Shown here piece after piece: positions 38,433 through 49,145 of a stretch of 64,000 bases of DNA. This stretch comes from Pleomorphomonas sp. (lineage in GTDB: Bacteria > Pseudomonadota > Alphaproteobacteria > Rhizobiales > Pleomorphomonadaceae): the NCBI GenBank assembly GCA_029976075.1, contig JARKNW010000133.1:53790-117789 (forward strand), read 5' to 3'. Numbering within the stretch: position 1 is the stretch's first letter; every line of letters starts with the position of its first letter. A model generated the notes under the pieces. The model did not search any database, had not been told where the DNA came from, and saw nothing but the letters and a program-made list of their open reading frames with translations. A program made the position numbers and the translations under genes.

Positions 38433-40007
38433 TTATCCTGCGACGCGGATCACGCCGTCCTTCAGGCCGCCGACCTTGGCAAGCTGAACCACGCGTTTCA
38501 GGAGGCGGTCGCCTGAGAGATCGCCGAGATCGACGGGCAGGTTCAGAATTAGCTGATCGCCATCGAGCGAAAGCCTCGTTCTGGGCAGCACGTCCGGCAT
38601 GGATGCGGTGACCAGATAGGCAACACGCAGCACGGCCCCCAACGTGCGCGCCCGTTCCTTGAGACGCGTCGAAGCCAACTCGCGAATGCGGGGAGAAACG
38701 GCATCGTCGATCAGGCCGACATGCCGGTAGAAAACCGCAAGCGCCAGATAGGCTCGGCCTGGGTGATCGATACCGACAAAAGAGGCATTGGAGAGAATGC
38801 CCAGGCTCTGCTCTCCGCGGTAATCGGGGTGGGCGCGCCAGCCGATATCGGAGACCAGACAGGCTGCGGCACGCAGGCGCTTCTCGTCTTCGGTTTCCTC
38901 GATGCCCAACATCGAGAACGCAGCCTCCGACCAGGCAACCAGCTCCTTGGCATGCCGGGGCGAGCGCGAGCGTACCCAGTTGAGTTCGGAAGCCGCCTCG
39001 ATCAACGGATCCTTGGAGCGTTCGTCGTCCGATAGCCGCTCGTAAAGATAGCCCTCTCTTACGCCAAGGGCCGAGATCACCACATGCGACGGGCGGATGG
39101 CGCGAATCACCTGCTCGAGCACCAGAGCGCCGTAGGGCAGCAGCCCCCGGCGGGAGCGAGAGACCACCTCGATCCTGTCGATGCTTTCGGGGTCGCGGCG
39201 GGCGACAACCCTCGCGAACTCCAGCGCTTCCTCGGCCCGGATCGAATAATGATGCATGACGTGCAGCGGATAGCCGGTCTCATACATGTGCAGGAGGGCA
39301 AGAGACCGCCATGTCCCGCCCACCGCAAAGAAGGGCAGCCCGTTGCATGGCATCTGCACGATGGCAGGCTCCAGTGCATCGGCGACAATCTTCTCGGCCT
39401 TGCGGATGGACCCCTCGGATGCCTCCCACAGCCGGATACCACCCAGCGGATAGGTGCGACCGGTGCCGACCGTACCGTTCTCGATGCGGACGAGTTCGAG
39501 ACTGCCCCCACCGAGATCGCCGACGATGCCCTCGGACCGGTTCATGCCCGACATGACACCGAGCGCCGACAGTCGCGCCTCGTCGGCGCCCGACAGAAGA
39601 TTGACCTCGACGCCGCAGATCTTCTCGACAGCCGCAAGGAACTCGGGACCGTTGGCCGCATCGCGGGATGCGGCGGTCGCCAGGATATAAAGCTCGACCG
39701 AACCACTTTGTTCGGCCAGAAGCTTGAAACGGCGAATGGCGGCCAGCGCCTGATCCACCGATTCCTGGTTCATCCGACCAGTTGCCGCCAGCCCCTTGCC
39801 GAGGCCCGCGAGCATCTTTTCGTTGAACAACATGGTTGGCGCCCGCGAGAGGCGCTCGTAGACGACGAGGCGAACGGAATTGGAGCCGATGTCGATGACC
39901 GACACCGGGCCATAACCCGGCAGCCGCCCCGGAGCTTCACACCGGCAGGTGCTTTTCGTTCCGTTCGGCAATAGACTTGGGTGCGTCGTTTTCAAGCGAG
40001 TGTCCAC
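38433..40007 (-). CDS. ppx: Exopolyphosphatase (Ppx/GppA family)
   Basis: Ppx removes terminal phosphate from polyphosphate; related enzymes hydrolyse pppGpp. Seen: [19 protein letters not shown] (phosphate 1 motif), [29 protein letters not shown] (phosphate 2), and an HD-type helical C-terminal domain with [13 protein letters not shown]. The start is unsettled: GTG 40007 gives 524 aa and overlaps the ppk end by 71 bases, whereas a GTG just before SVIDIGSNS (near 39906) gives a shorter form starting after the ppk stop. Cotranscribed with ppk, which makes its substrate. Confidence 0.92.
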   Translation of the reverse strand: MDTRLKTTHPSLLPNGTKSTCRCEAPGRLPGYGPVSVIDIGSNSVRLVVYERLSRAPTMLFNEKMLAGLGKGLAATGRMNQESVDQALAAIRRFKLLAEQSGSVELYILATAASRDAANGPEFLAAVEKICGVEVNLLSGADEARLSALGVMSGMNRSEGIVGDLGGGSLELVRIENGTVGTGRTYPLGGIRLWEASEGSIRKAEKIVADALEPAIVQMPCNGLPFFAVGGTWRSLALLHMYETGYPLHVMHHYSIRAEEALEFARVVARRDPESIDRIEVVSRSRRGLLPYGALVLEQVIRAIRPSHVVISALGVREGYLYERLSDDERSKDPLIEAASELNWVRSRSPRHAKELVAWSEAAFSMLGIEETEDEKRLRAAACLVSDIGWRAHPDYRGEQSLGILSNASFVGIDHPGRAYLALAVFYRHVGLIDDAVSPRIRELASTRLKERARTLGAVLRVAYLVTASMPDVLPRTRLSLDGDQLILNLPVDLGDLSGDRLLKRVVQLAKVGGLKDGVIRVAG

Positions 40008-42144
40008 GTCCCGATAGTGATGGATGGGTCATGAAGTAACGGTGCGCGTTGAAGGGCTCTTCACCCGGCTCCGGCACAATGCGTTCGTGGCCTCCGTCGG
40101 GCAGCAGACGCCAGCTCTGCTGATTGTCGCGAAGGTTGGCCACCATGATCTGGTCGACGGTCTGGGCGTGCACGGTCTCCGTCGTCAGGGGCACCAGAAC
40201 CTCGACACGGCGGTCGAGGTTGCGCGGCATCATGTCGGCAGAACCGATATAGACCGTAGCGCGTGGGTTGGGCAACGCCTGACCGTTACCGAAGCAGAAG
40301 ATGCGGCTGTGCTCGAGGAAGCGACCGACAATGGATTTTACCCGGATATTCTCGGAAAAGCCTGGAATCTGGGGCCTCAGGCAGCATATGCCACGCACCA
40401 CGAGATCGATTGAAACGCCGGCTTGGCTCGCCTCGTAGAGCGCGTCGATGATATCGGCGTCCACCAGCGAGTTCATCTTCATCCAGATCTGGCCCGGCCG
40501 ACCGGCTCGCGCGTGTTCGATCTCCCGGCCGATGCAATCGATGATGGTCTTTCTCAACGTCAGCGGGCTCATGGCGAGCGCGTTGAGCGACTGCGGTTCG
40601 GCATAACCGGTGATGAAATTGAAGATGCGCGCCACGTCCTGGGCAATGGTCTTGTTGGCGGTGAAATAGCTGAGGTCGGTGTATATGCGCGCAGTGATCG
40701 GGTGATAGTTGCCGGTGCCCAGATGGCAATAGGAGGTCAGTTGCTGCCCCTCGCGGCGCACCACCAACGACATCTTGGCGTGTGTCTTCAACTCGAAGAA
40801 ACCAAACACCACCTGCACGCCCGCGCGTTCGAGATCGCGCGCCCAACGAATATTGGCTTCCTCGTCGAAACGGGCCTTGAGTTCAACCAGCGCGGTGACC
40901 GACTTGCCGGCGTCCGCCGCTTCGATCAGAGCTCGAACGATCGGACTATCGTTGGACGTGCGGTAGAGCGTCTGCTTGATGGCGACCACCTCCGGATCGG
41001 CTGCCGCTTGCCGCAGGAACTGCACCACGACGTCAAAGGACTCGTAGGGGTGATGGACGATCAGGTCCTTCTGGCGAATGGCCGCGAAGGCATCGCCCGC
41101 ATGCTCGCGGATGCGCTCGGGGTAACGCGGCGCATAGGGCTCGAACTTGAGATCGGGCCGATCGAGTGCGACAAGCTGGCTGAGATCGTTGAGGGCCAGC
41201 AGTTCGTCGAGCAACTGCACCTCGTCGGGCATGCAGCCGACGGCTTCGGTGACAAGCTGACGTAGCGCCACCGGTGTCGACCGTTCGAACTCGGCACGGA
41301 TCACCAACCCCTTGCGGCGGCGCTTGAGGGCGCTTTCGAACAGACGAACCAGATCCTCGGCTTCTTCCTCGACTTCGAGGTCGCTGTCTCTCAGAATGCG
41401 GAAGCTGCCCTGCCCGCGCACCGTATAGCCAGGGAACAGGCGACCGATGAACATCGTCACCACCTGTTCCAGCAGGATGAAACGCGTCACGCCGGGGTGG
41501 GCGCTGTCGTCGGGCAGACGAACGAAGCGATCGATCTTGGCGGCCATGCGGATGAGAGCCACCATGCTCTCGTTGCCCCGCACCCTCACCAGATCAAGAA
41601 CGATCGAAAAGCCGAGATTGGGAATGAACGGGAAGGGATGCGCCGGATCGACGGCCAGCGGCGTCAACACCGGAAAGATCGACGACAGGAAGTAATCTTC
41701 CAGCCAGACCTCATCGCCAGCCTTCAGCTTGTTCGGATCGACCAGAACGATGCCGGCCTTCTCGATTTCCGTCCGCAGGTCGCGCCAGCGGGCCTGTTGA
41801 GAATCCGCGAGCCGGGAAGCGGCTTCCGAAATGACGGTCAACTGCTCGGCCGGTGTCAGCCCATCGTCGGACCGGGTCGTGACGCGCTCGCGTACCTGCC
41901 CCTTGATGCCGGCGAAGCGCACCATGAAAAACTCATCGAGATTTCCAGCCGAGATCGACAGAAAGCGCAACCGCTCCAGCAGAGGATGGCTGGGGTTCTG
42001 GGATTCCTCGAGCACGCGTCGATTGAATCCCAGCCAGGAGATCTCGCGATTCACAAACCGCTCGGGCGACTCCATGGTCATGGCCGGCGCGGTGCCGGCG
42101 GCGGCCTCTATCGTCTCGCTCACGGCTGCATCCGCTTCGCTCAT
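39937..42144 (-). CDS. ppk: Polyphosphate kinase 1
   Basis: Ppk1 polymerises the gamma-phosphate of ATP into inorganic polyphosphate. The 735-aa protein has the N domain ([20 protein letters not shown]), the [15 protein letters not shown] segment, the first catalytic domain with [18 protein letters not shown] and [14 protein letters not shown], the autophosphorylated His region ([21 protein letters not shown] in near form), and [10 protein letters not shown]. The ATG at 42144 has GAGG about 8 bases upstream; a GTG two codons earlier is possible. Located directly downstream of hdaA with 160 bases between. Confidence 0.96.
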   Translation of the reverse strand: MSEADAAVSETIEAAAGTAPAMTMESPERFVNREISWLGFNRRVLEESQNPSHPLLERLRFLSISAGNLDEFFMVRFAGIKGQVRERVTTRSDDGLTPAEQLTVISEAASRLADSQQARWRDLRTEIEKAGIVLVDPNKLKAGDEVWLEDYFLSSIFPVLTPLAVDPAHPFPFIPNLGFSIVLDLVRVRGNESMVALIRMAAKIDRFVRLPDDSAHPGVTRFILLEQVVTMFIGRLFPGYTVRGQGSFRILRDSDLEVEEEAEDLVRLFESALKRRRKGLVIRAEFERSTPVALRQLVTEAVGCMPDEVQLLDELLALNDLSQLVALDRPDLKFEPYAPRYPERIREHAGDAFAAIRQKDLIVHHPYESFDVVVQFLRQAAADPEVVAIKQTLYRTSNDSPIVRALIEAADAGKSVTALVELKARFDEEANIRWARDLERAGVQVVFGFFELKTHAKMSLVVRREGQQLTSYCHLGTGNYHPITARIYTDLSYFTANKTIAQDVARIFNFITGYAEPQSLNALAMSPLTLRKTIIDCIGREIEHARAGRPGQIWMKMNSLVDADIIDALYEASQAGVSIDLVVRGICCLRPQIPGFSENIRVKSIVGRFLEHSRIFCFGNGQALPNPRATVYIGSADMMPRNLDRRVEVLVPLTTETVHAQTVDQIMVANLRDNQQSWRLLPDGGHERIVPEPGEEPFNAHRYFMTHPSLSGRGHSLENDAPKSIAERNEKHLPV

Positions 42145-42310
42145 CTCCACGACCTCACGCTCGCGGGGCTGGTAAGCCCAGGTTCCAGGCAGGACCGACC
42201 GCTTATGGCCAGTCTAGCTTACGGACCAAATCCATGCACCAGCTATGTGACAGTTTGTCTACGGCTTCCGACCAAGGTCACAATCTCTTCGTCGGCTTCG
42301 CATCAATGCG

Positions 42311-42994
42311 TCAGCTTTCGCCCTCGGGAGACAGCACCTCGGCGGCAATCGCCTTGGTAATGCGACGGCCGCGGGCCAGCGATTCCCTATCGAGCGCATC
42401 GACCAGGGAACAGGCGGCAGCGCAGGACCGCTCCATGCGGAGCAGGATGTACTCCAGCACGCCGGCATCGATGGCGATCTGTCGGTCGGCGAGAAGCTTG
42501 ATCATGACCTTTTCGAGAAGCTCGTCATCCGGCGGCCCTAGGAAAGCCGGCTGAGCGGCGCGAAGGCGCGACAGCAGATCGGGAAGTGTAACGCCCCACG
42601 CAGAAGGAACGGAATGAGCCGTGATCAGAACCGAGGCACCGCGGCCCCGTGCCGCATTGAGCAGGTGAAACAGCGCCTTTTCGTCGAGGGCAGGATCGTC
42701 TGCATCCTCCACGGCAACGGCACCGGTACCGACGAGCAGGGTTGGATCCGATGAAGAGAGATCCGAGGCGGTAATGACCGCGGCGCGGCTCTTTGCCGCC
42801 CATATGTTGACCAGATGCGTCTTGCCGGAACCATTCGGGCCGATCAGCAACACCACCGATGCCGGCCAATCGGGCCATGCATCGATGAAGGCCATCGCCT
42901 CGCGGTTACCCTCGCCTACCAGGAAATCCTCTCGGTTCATGGCAGCCTGATGCGGCATGGCAAGCGGCAACTGACGCGGTTTCATGCGGCTCAT
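42311..42994 (-). CDS. hdaA: DnaA-related regulatory inactivator HdaA
   Basis: A 227-aa AAA+ protein. It begins MSRMKPRQLPLAMPHQAAMNREDFL: QLPLAM near the start matches the QLxLP-type clamp-binding motif of Hda proteins. It has a Walker A variant LIGPNGSGKTHLVNIWA and the DnaA-like lid helix region. Hda acts with the sliding clamp to trigger hydrolysis of DnaA-bound ATP after initiation. The ATG overlaps the stop of the upstream perM-like gene (ATGA), so the two are translationally coupled. Confidence 0.9.
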   Translation of the reverse strand: MSRMKPRQLPLAMPHQAAMNREDFLVGEGNREAMAFIDAWPDWPASVVLLIGPNGSGKTHLVNIWAAKSRAAVITASDLSSSDPTLLVGTGAVAVEDADDPALDEKALFHLLNAARGRGASVLITAHSVPSAWGVTLPDLLSRLRAAQPAFLGPPDDELLEKVMIKLLADRQIAIDAGVLEYILLRMERSCAAACSLVDALDRESLARGRRITKAIAAEVLSPEGES

Positions 42995-44112
42995 TGGGCA
43001 GCATCCTTGGGGATAATGACGGTTTCACCTGCAACAGGATCGCCAATCCTCGACTGTTCGTTATCGTAGAAAGGACTCTCGCGATACTTGGCGAAGGCGA
43101 AGCGAACCAAGACGGCCACCGACGCCGCCGCCGGCACGGCAACCAGAAGACCGACGAAGCCGAACAGCGTGCCAAAGGCGAACAAGGCGAACATCAGCCA
43201 CACAGGATGCAGGCCGATCGACGAACCGATGAGCTTGGGCTGGAGGATGTTACCTTCGATGAACTGGCCAACGGCGAAAATGCCGACGATGACGGCGATC
43301 CAGGACCAGTCCGGCCAGAACTGATAAAGCGCCACGCCGATGGCGAGGCCGCCGCCGACGATCGACCCGAGGTAGGGAATGAAGCTGATCAGGCCGGCGA
43401 CAAGCCCGATCAGCAGACCGAAGGACAGCCCGGCGAGCGACAGCGACACGGCATAGAAGAGGCCGAGCAGAGCCGACACCGATACTTGGCCGCGAACGAA
43501 GTTGGCGACGCCGACGTTCATCTCCCGGGCCAGGGCGCGGATGGTCTCGCGGTGGTGGCGCGGCAGGTTGTCATCAACGGTCGCAACCATGCGGTCCCAG
43601 TCGAGCAGCATGTAGAAGGCGACGACTGGCGTCACCACCAGGAGCGAGATCACCGAGATCAGGGTCTGGCCGCCGTTCCACACTGAGGAAATGAGCGTGC
43701 TCATGATGGCCGAGCCATCGCTGAACAACGCGCCGAGCGATCCCCGAATATCGGTCGCAGAGATCCGCAGCGCCTTGAAAAGGCGTGTTCCTGCCTCATG
43801 GCTCAGCCAGCGTTGCGCCGCATCGAGATAGGCAGGCATGTTGGAGATCAAGCCCTGAAGCTGGCTTCCCAGAACCGGCACGATGATCATCAGAGCCAAC
43901 AACGCCACCAGGATGAAGAGAACGAGGATCAAGGCTGTGGCGAGCGTTCGCGACAGGCCCAACCGCTCAAGACGGTCCGCGACCGGATCGAGCAAATAGG
44001 CAAGCGCCATGCCGGCAACAAAAGGCAGCAGGATGGATGAAAAGACAAACAGCAGCAGGCCGAACACCAGCGCTGCGCATGTCCAGAAGAAAACCGCATT
44101 TCTGAGTTTCAC
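42991..44112 (-). CDS. AI-2E family (PerM/UPF0118) membrane transporter
   Basis: A 373-aa inner-membrane protein with about eight hydrophobic segments. FVAGMALAYLLDPVADRLERLGLSRTLAT at the N-terminus, and VFLTPVVAFYMLLDWDRM-like (VVTPVVAFYMLLDWDRMV) and LISFIPYLGSIVGGGLAIGVALYQFW are typical. Substrates of this family vary and are mostly unknown. The GTG start at 44112 has GAGG upstream and lies 9 bases after the pgsA-like gene. It is the middle gene of pgsA-perM-hdaA, a common rhizobial arrangement. Confidence 0.9.
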   Translation of the reverse strand: MKLRNAVFFWTCAALVFGLLLFVFSSILLPFVAGMALAYLLDPVADRLERLGLSRTLATALILVLFILVALLALMIIVPVLGSQLQGLISNMPAYLDAAQRWLSHEAGTRLFKALRISATDIRGSLGALFSDGSAIMSTLISSVWNGGQTLISVISLLVVTPVVAFYMLLDWDRMVATVDDNLPRHHRETIRALAREMNVGVANFVRGQVSVSALLGLFYAVSLSLAGLSFGLLIGLVAGLISFIPYLGSIVGGGLAIGVALYQFWPDWSWIAVIVGIFAVGQFIEGNILQPKLIGSSIGLHPVWLMFALFAFGTLFGFVGLLVAVPAAASVAVLVRFAFAKYRESPFYDNEQSRIGDPVAGETVIIPKDAAQ

Positions 44113-44121
44113 GCGCAGCCC

Positions 44122-44655
44122 TCACCCTTGCATGAACGCAAGCCAGCCTTTGACGTAGGCGGCGGCGGAGACCAGGGTCAAGGCCGCCACACCCCAGCCC
44201 ATGATATCCACAAGCGGTCCCAACTGCCACGTCAAGCCAAGATTGCCCAGCAACAAGGCCGCATAAACAATCTGCGCCGCCGTGTTGGCCTTGGAAATCA
44301 GGAGTGGCACGATCGGCACCGGCTTCGACGCCAGCCAGGACACGATGACTCCGCCAACGATCAGCACGTCGCGGCTCACCACGAGCACGGTCAGCCACAA
44401 AGGAGCGTGTCCCGTGGCAGCCAGAACCACGAAGATCGAAACCAGCAGCGCCTTGTCGGCCACTGGATCCAGCAGGCGGCCAAGTTCGCTCGCCTGCCCA
44501 GGAACATGGCGCGCGATGGCGCCGTCGACACCATCCGATACGCCAGCGGCCACGAAGACGGCAAAAGCCCATCCGAACTCGTCATCGAGCAGCAGCAGGA
44601 TCACCACGGGAACGGCAATCAGGCGGGCCAGCGTAATGAGGTTGGGTATGGTCAA
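44122..44655 (-). CDS. CDP-alcohol phosphatidyltransferase (PgsA-like)
   Basis: A 177-aa membrane enzyme of the family that makes phosphatidylglycerophosphate from CDP-diacylglycerol and glycerol-3-phosphate. The N-terminus TIPNLITLARLIAVPVVILLLL and the metal-binding motif D-x2-D-G-x2-A-R-x8-G-x3-D-x3-D (SDGVDGAIARHVPGQASELGRLLDPVAD) are complete. Four to six hydrophobic helices follow. The start is TTG 44655. A cardiolipin-synthase-type relative cannot be excluded. Confidence 0.88.
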   Translation of the reverse strand: MTIPNLITLARLIAVPVVILLLLDDEFGWAFAVFVAAGVSDGVDGAIARHVPGQASELGRLLDPVADKALLVSIFVVLAATGHAPLWLTVLVVSRDVLIVGGVIVSWLASKPVPIVPLLISKANTAAQIVYAALLLGNLGLTWQLGPLVDIMGWGVAALTLVSAAAYVKGWLAFMQG

Positions 44656-44951
44656 GAGGCGTCCCCGGGTGGAAAGGCTTCAAGAGCATCAACCGGCCGA
44701 AACCATGATCGAGCCGGCGATCCAATGCTCCCGAGCGTTGGCCGGAGCATCGTCCTCGAACTCGGGTCGGATCGTCTTCGTTGATGTTGCTTGGGTCATT
44801 TGAGCATCGCCACCGCGCTTTCCAAGACCGACCTCCGGCCATGACAGCCGATTTCCAGGCACGAGAGGCGGGAAAGACGCAGATTGGACTTGTCATTTCC
44901 CCTGGTTTCGGCTTCTTGCCGGTATTCACTTCAGGGGAGGCGTGAGGCTCC

Positions 44952-46016
44952 ATGAACGGCAAGAACGGGCTCACCTATCGCGACGCCGGCGTCGACATCG
45001 ACGCGGGAAATGCCCTCGTCGATCGCATCAAGCCGCTGGTCAAGGCAACTCGCCGGATCGGCGCCGACGCCGACATCGGAGGCTTCGGCGGACTGTTCGA
45101 TCTCGCCGCCTGCAAGTTCCGTGACCCAGTGCTGGTGGCGGCCAACGACGGCGTCGGCACCAAGCTTGCCGTGGCCATCGAAGCGGGCATCCATGGCTTT
45201 GTCGGCATCGATCTCGTGGCGATGAGCGTCAATGACCTCGTGGTTCAGGGCGCCGAGCCGCTGTTCTTCCTCGACTACTTCGCCACCGGTCGCCTTTCGG
45301 TCGACACCGCGACCGAAGTCGTGGCGGGCATCGCGGAAGGCTGCAAGATGGCCGGCTGTGCGTTGATTGGCGGAGAGACCGCCGAGATGCCCGGCATGTA
45401 CAAGGATGGCGACTACGACCTGGCCGGATTTGCCGTTGGTGCGGTCGAGCGCGACAGCGTGTTGCCACGCAACAGCGTGCGGGCTGGCGATGTCATCCTC
45501 GGGATTGCCTCGTCGGGCGTCCACTCGAACGGCTTCTCCCTGGTAAGGAAGATCGTCGAACGCTCCGGGCTTTCCTATGATGCGCCCTCCCCGTTCTCCA
45601 GCGATGAGACGCTGGGCGCGGCGCTGACGGTGCCGACCCGGATTTACGTCAAGCCGGTTCTTTCCGCCCAGAAGGAAACAGGCTCCATCAAGGCGCTTGC
45701 CCACATCACCGGCGGCGGCTTCGTCGACAATATTCCGCGCGTCTTGCCGGCGGGTCTGTCGGCGCGTGTCGATCTTTCCGCAGTCAAGGTTCCGAAGGTG
45801 TTCGGCTGGCTGGCCGAAGTCGGCGGGCTCGACCAGGCCGAGTTGGTACGCACCTTCAACTGCGGCATCGGCATGATCGCCGTGGTCGCGCCCGAAGATG
45901 TCGATCGGGTCGCCACCGCGCTGTCGGCTGCGGGCGAGAAGGTAATCCGCTTCGGCGAGATGGTCGCAGATCCGGACGGGCCGCGCACATTGTTCGAGGG
46001 CGCTCTGGAACTTTGA
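44952..46016 (+). CDS. purM: Phosphoribosylformylglycinamidine cyclo-ligase (AIR synthetase)
   Basis: PurM forms aminoimidazole ribonucleotide in purine synthesis. The 354-aa protein has [21 protein letters not shown] at the start, [16 protein letters not shown] (ATP site), [29 protein letters not shown], the Gly-rich [32 protein letters not shown], and [17 protein letters not shown]. The GAGGCGTGAGGCTCC sequence before the ATG supplies a ribosome site. purN follows after 113 bases, which hold an inverted repeat. Confidence 0.96.
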   Translation: MNGKNGLTYRDAGVDIDAGNALVDRIKPLVKATRRIGADADIGGFGGLFDLAACKFRDPVLVAANDGVGTKLAVAIEAGIHGFVGIDLVAMSVNDLVVQGAEPLFFLDYFATGRLSVDTATEVVAGIAEGCKMAGCALIGGETAEMPGMYKDGDYDLAGFAVGAVERDSVLPRNSVRAGDVILGIASSGVHSNGFSLVRKIVERSGLSYDAPSPFSSDETLGAALTVPTRIYVKPVLSAQKETGSIKALAHITGGGFVDNIPRVLPAGLSARVDLSAVKVPKVFGWLAEVGGLDQAELVRTFNCGIGMIAVVAPEDVDRVATALSAAGEKVIRFGEMVADPDGPRTLFEGALEL

Positions 46017-46072
46017 AAGACGAGAGCGCCGTGCGCCCCTGACGAGCGCACGTTGCTCCACTTCTTGTTATC

Positions 46073-46112
46073 GCATTGTGCGAAAACCGGACTTCGCGTT
46101 TTCGCACAATGC
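46073..46112. repeat. Palindromic intergenic element between purM and purN
   Basis: GCATTGTGCGAAAAC (46073-46087) and GTTTTCGCACAATGC (46098-46112) are perfect 15-bp arms around a 10-base loop CGGACTTCGC. There is no T-tract, and it lies inside an operon. It resembles the short palindromic repeats scattered in rhizobial genomes (RIME-like). Confidence 0.75.
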
Positions 46113-46129
46113 TCAAGTAGGGTCGCGTA

Positions 46130-46780
46130 ATGGGCAAGCTCAAGGTCGGCATTCTCATTTCCGGGCGCGGATCCAACATGGCGGCGTTGGTCGAAGCGGC
46201 GCGCGATCCGGGCTTCCCGGCCGAGGTTTGTTGCGTTCTCGCCAATCGGCCCGATGCCAAGGGGCTGGAGTTCGCGCGTGAGCGAGGCATTCCGGCCGTT
46301 CTGGTCGATCACAAAGCCTACCCGTCCAAGGCGGCGTTCGAAGCGGCGGTAACCGACGAGCTTCTTACCCACGGGGTCGATTTCGTCTGCCTCGCCGGCT
46401 TCATGCGCATCGTGTCCCCGACCTTCATCGAGCGATGGCACAACCGGCTCATCAACATCCATCCATCCTTGCTGCCCTCCTACAAGGGGCTGCATACGCA
46501 TGAGAGAGCGCTTGCCGACGGCGTCAAGCTTGCCGGCTGCACAGTGCATTTCGTACGGGCCGAGATGGACGTCGGGCCGATCGTCGCCCAGGCAGCCGTG
46601 CCGGTGCTCGCCGGCGATACGCCGGACAGCCTCGCGGCCCGCATCCTGACCGCCGAGCACCACCTCTATCCACTGGCTGTTCGGCTGATTGCCGAGGGCA
46701 AGGCGACGGTAACAGGTGAAGTGGTGGAGATCGCCCCCGAGGCCGCCGACGAAACGGCGCGCCTGTTCTCCGCCCGTTAA
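46130..46780 (+). CDS. purN: Phosphoribosylglycinamide formyltransferase
   Basis: PurN transfers a formyl group from 10-formyl-tetrahydrofolate to GAR. The 216-aa protein reads KVGILISGRGSNMAALVEAA (nucleotide-binding loop), DFVCLAGFMRIVSPTFIERWHNRLINIHPSLLPSYKGLHTHERAL (catalytic Asn-His and folate site), and HFVRAEMDVGPIVAQAAVPV with the catalytic Asp. Follows purM in the same direction. Ends 4 bases from the converging SRAP gene. Confidence 0.96.
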   Translation: MGKLKVGILISGRGSNMAALVEAARDPGFPAEVCCVLANRPDAKGLEFARERGIPAVLVDHKAYPSKAAFEAAVTDELLTHGVDFVCLAGFMRIVSPTFIERWHNRLINIHPSLLPSYKGLHTHERALADGVKLAGCTVHFVRAEMDVGPIVAQAAVPVLAGDTPDSLAARILTAEHHLYPLAVRLIAEGKATVTGEVVEIAPEAADETARLFSAR

Positions 46781-46784
46781 GTCA

Positions 46785-47567
46785 TCAGAACAGGCTGCCT
46801 TGCGCCGGAGGCTCTCCGTCGTCGTTCGGCGCAGAGGGACCTTCTGCGATGTTCGACGACGAATCGACGACGAGCGGCTCGGCGAGCGGTGAAATCAAGG
46901 CTTCGTCGTCCTGCGACACGCTGTTTACACGCTCACTGACCGGAATGGCTTCGAGAAGATCGTCTTGAACCGGCGTCAAGAGGTGAGCGACATCGCGAGG
47001 ACGATTGTTGCCGCAATCGAGCCACTCGTCCCAATCCTTGGGATCAAGGATAACCGGCATTCGGTCGTGCAGCATGGCCATTAGCTTGTTGGCCGAAGTT
47101 GTCAGGATGGCGCCGGTGTCGATCTCGCTACCGTCCGGGCCGAGCCATGTTTCGCTCAGCCCTGCAAACGCCATGATCGATCCGTCGCGCGGACGGATGT
47201 AGTAAGGCGTCTTGACCGTGCCCATGCGCCGCCATTCGTAAAAGCCGGAGGCGGGAACGAGACAGCGGCGGTGGCGCATCGCTGTTCGGAAGGATGGCTT
47301 TTCAGCCGCCGTCTCCGAACGGGCGTTGAATAGCAACGACTGGGTCTTGGCATCTTTCGTCCAGCCGGGAATGAGGCCCCACCTCACCAGGCGGACATGG
47401 CGAACACCGTCGAGCCCGGCATCGACGACCGCGATCGGCTGCGTCGGGGCGATGTTGTAGCGGTTGCTCAAATCAAGAATGCGGCGAATGTACTCGGCAT
47501 CGATGGGATAGCCGAAGACATTCTGCATCGCCCTTAGCGACTCGATAAGCGCAAACCGACCGCACAT
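46785..47567 (-). CDS. SRAP / YedK-family DNA abasic-site crosslinking protein
   Basis: SRAP proteins crosslink their N-terminal Cys2 to abasic sites in single-stranded DNA, shielding them. The 260-aa protein starts MCGRFAL (Cys2). It has YNIAPTQPIAVV (Asn), WGLIPGW, NARSETAAEKPSFRTAMRHRRCLVPASGFYEWRR (catalytic Glu) and ILTTSANKLMAMLHDRMPVIL (catalytic His). A longer tail (about residues 215-260) is acidic and disordered-looking, and ends QGSLF, which fits the QxxLF pattern of sliding-clamp binding motifs. Genes for the SOS response are not adjacent. Confidence 0.92.
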   Translation of the reverse strand: MCGRFALIESLRAMQNVFGYPIDAEYIRRILDLSNRYNIAPTQPIAVVDAGLDGVRHVRLVRWGLIPGWTKDAKTQSLLFNARSETAAEKPSFRTAMRHRRCLVPASGFYEWRRMGTVKTPYYIRPRDGSIMAFAGLSETWLGPDGSEIDTGAILTTSANKLMAMLHDRMPVILDPKDWDEWLDCGNNRPRDVAHLLTPVQDDLLEAIPVSERVNSVSQDDEALISPLAEPLVVDSSSNIAEGPSAPNDDGEPPAQGSLF

Positions 47568-47670
47568 GCACCGACCTCGATAACCAAGCGTTGGGGGAAG
47601 ATCGTGATATCAGCTCTGCTTCTTGTGAAACAAATTCTGGCGTAAGGTATTTGGCAACCTTGACCGCGTT

Positions 47671-48231
47671 ATGTTTCCGAAAGCGAATTTTTCGGCGGGG
47701 GATGAATTGGGGGGCACGGCAGGCACGGAAGAGCTCGTGAGACCGGAGGCCGACTTTTCTCCGGAGCGTCTCGCTGCTGCCAACATTCATCCCGACACAT
47801 GGCTGGCCACCGATTATCTCAATCACTTCAATGAAGTGGTCATGCTGATCGACATGCTGCCGATGATGCCCGATTGCGCGCCCGACGTCGTCGCCTGGCA
47901 GCCCTGCTCCTACATCGACCACTTCCGCCTGTCGCACTTCAAGGAGCGCGACCTTGCCATTGCTGCATACGAGGCTGCCGATCCGGAACGGCGGCGGGCC
48001 TTCGACGATACTGTCGGCCGAATCGATGCGGCCATGGCCAACCTGCAGCAGATGATCATCAACGCTCCGATGGACGCCCTGCCGATCGAAGCGCTCACCG
48101 ACCTATCGGAGATGCGCATCAAGCCCCTGCTCGCGCACGCCATGGGGCTCATCAATGGTGCACCGGTGGCGGCCATGGTCACCGAGGACACCGGCGACGC
48201 TCAGTCGGCCGTCGACGCACTGTTCGGGTAG
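47671..48231 (+). CDS. Conserved alphaproteobacterial protein of unknown function
   Basis: A 186-aa cytoplasmic protein, with an N-terminal stretch of low conservation and then DYLNHFNEVVMLIDMLPMMPDCAPDVVAWQPCSYIDHFRLSHFKERDLAIAAYE, a helix-rich body. I recall similar proteins of unknown role across Hyphomicrobiales. There is no signal peptide or membrane segment. It is followed after 3 bases by the Nudix gene, so probably co-transcribed. Confidence 0.75.
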   Translation: MFPKANFSAGDELGGTAGTEELVRPEADFSPERLAAANIHPDTWLATDYLNHFNEVVMLIDMLPMMPDCAPDVVAWQPCSYIDHFRLSHFKERDLAIAAYEAADPERRRAFDDTVGRIDAAMANLQQMIINAPMDALPIEALTDLSEMRIKPLLAHAMGLINGAPVAAMVTEDTGDAQSAVDALFG

Positions 48232-48672
<441 letters not shown>

Positions 48673-48746
48673 GCCGCCCTCCTTGCCCAGCCGGGGCCAA
48701 CGGTCCAGAATGCCCAGGTGATGTTCGGCGCGACAGGGAGCGTCTC

Positions 48747-49145
48747 TTGCTGAAGGTTCTGGCCGTGTTCGTGACGCTTGCCTCGGCGACGCCCCTTTTG
48801 GCTGCCGACGCAACCCCGCCGCCTTATCAGGCCGACGTCCTTCGTCTCTCGGAGGTATTGGGTGCAGCCGCCTACCTTGACGGCCTGTGTGGCGGAGCAG
48901 CGGCTGACTGGCGGGCCAAGATGGTCTCTTTTCTCGACGCCCAGGGACTTCAGGGGGCGGCACGCAGGCCGTATGTCGAAGCCTTCAACCGTGGACAGCG
49001 GACCTTTGCCGTGGCCCACAGGAGCTGTACGACATCGGCGCGCAGCGTACTCCAGCGTTATTTTGCCGAAGGAGCGCAACTCTCGGATCGTCTCGATCAG
49101 CGATTCGGCAGGACGGGCGATTCGCCCGGGGCTCCCGCCCCGTGA
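48747..49145 (+). CDS. TIGR02301-family periplasmic protein
   Basis: A 132-aa secreted protein. I choose the TTG at 48747 because AGGGAG lies 6 bases upstream and translation then begins directly with a signal peptide (MLKVLAVFVTLASATPLLAADA). A GTG at 48669 would put 26 unrelated residues in front. The mature region PYQADVLRLSEVLGAAAYLDGLCG followed by DWRAKM and FNRGQRTFAVAHRSCT with paired cysteines matches the TIGR02301 family of Hyphomicrobiales. Function unknown. Confidence 0.7.
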   Translation: MLKVLAVFVTLASATPLLAADATPPPYQADVLRLSEVLGAAAYLDGLCGGAAADWRAKMVSFLDAQGLQGAARRPYVEAFNRGQRTFAVAHRSCTTSARSVLQRYFAEGAQLSDRLDQRFGRTGDSPGAPAP

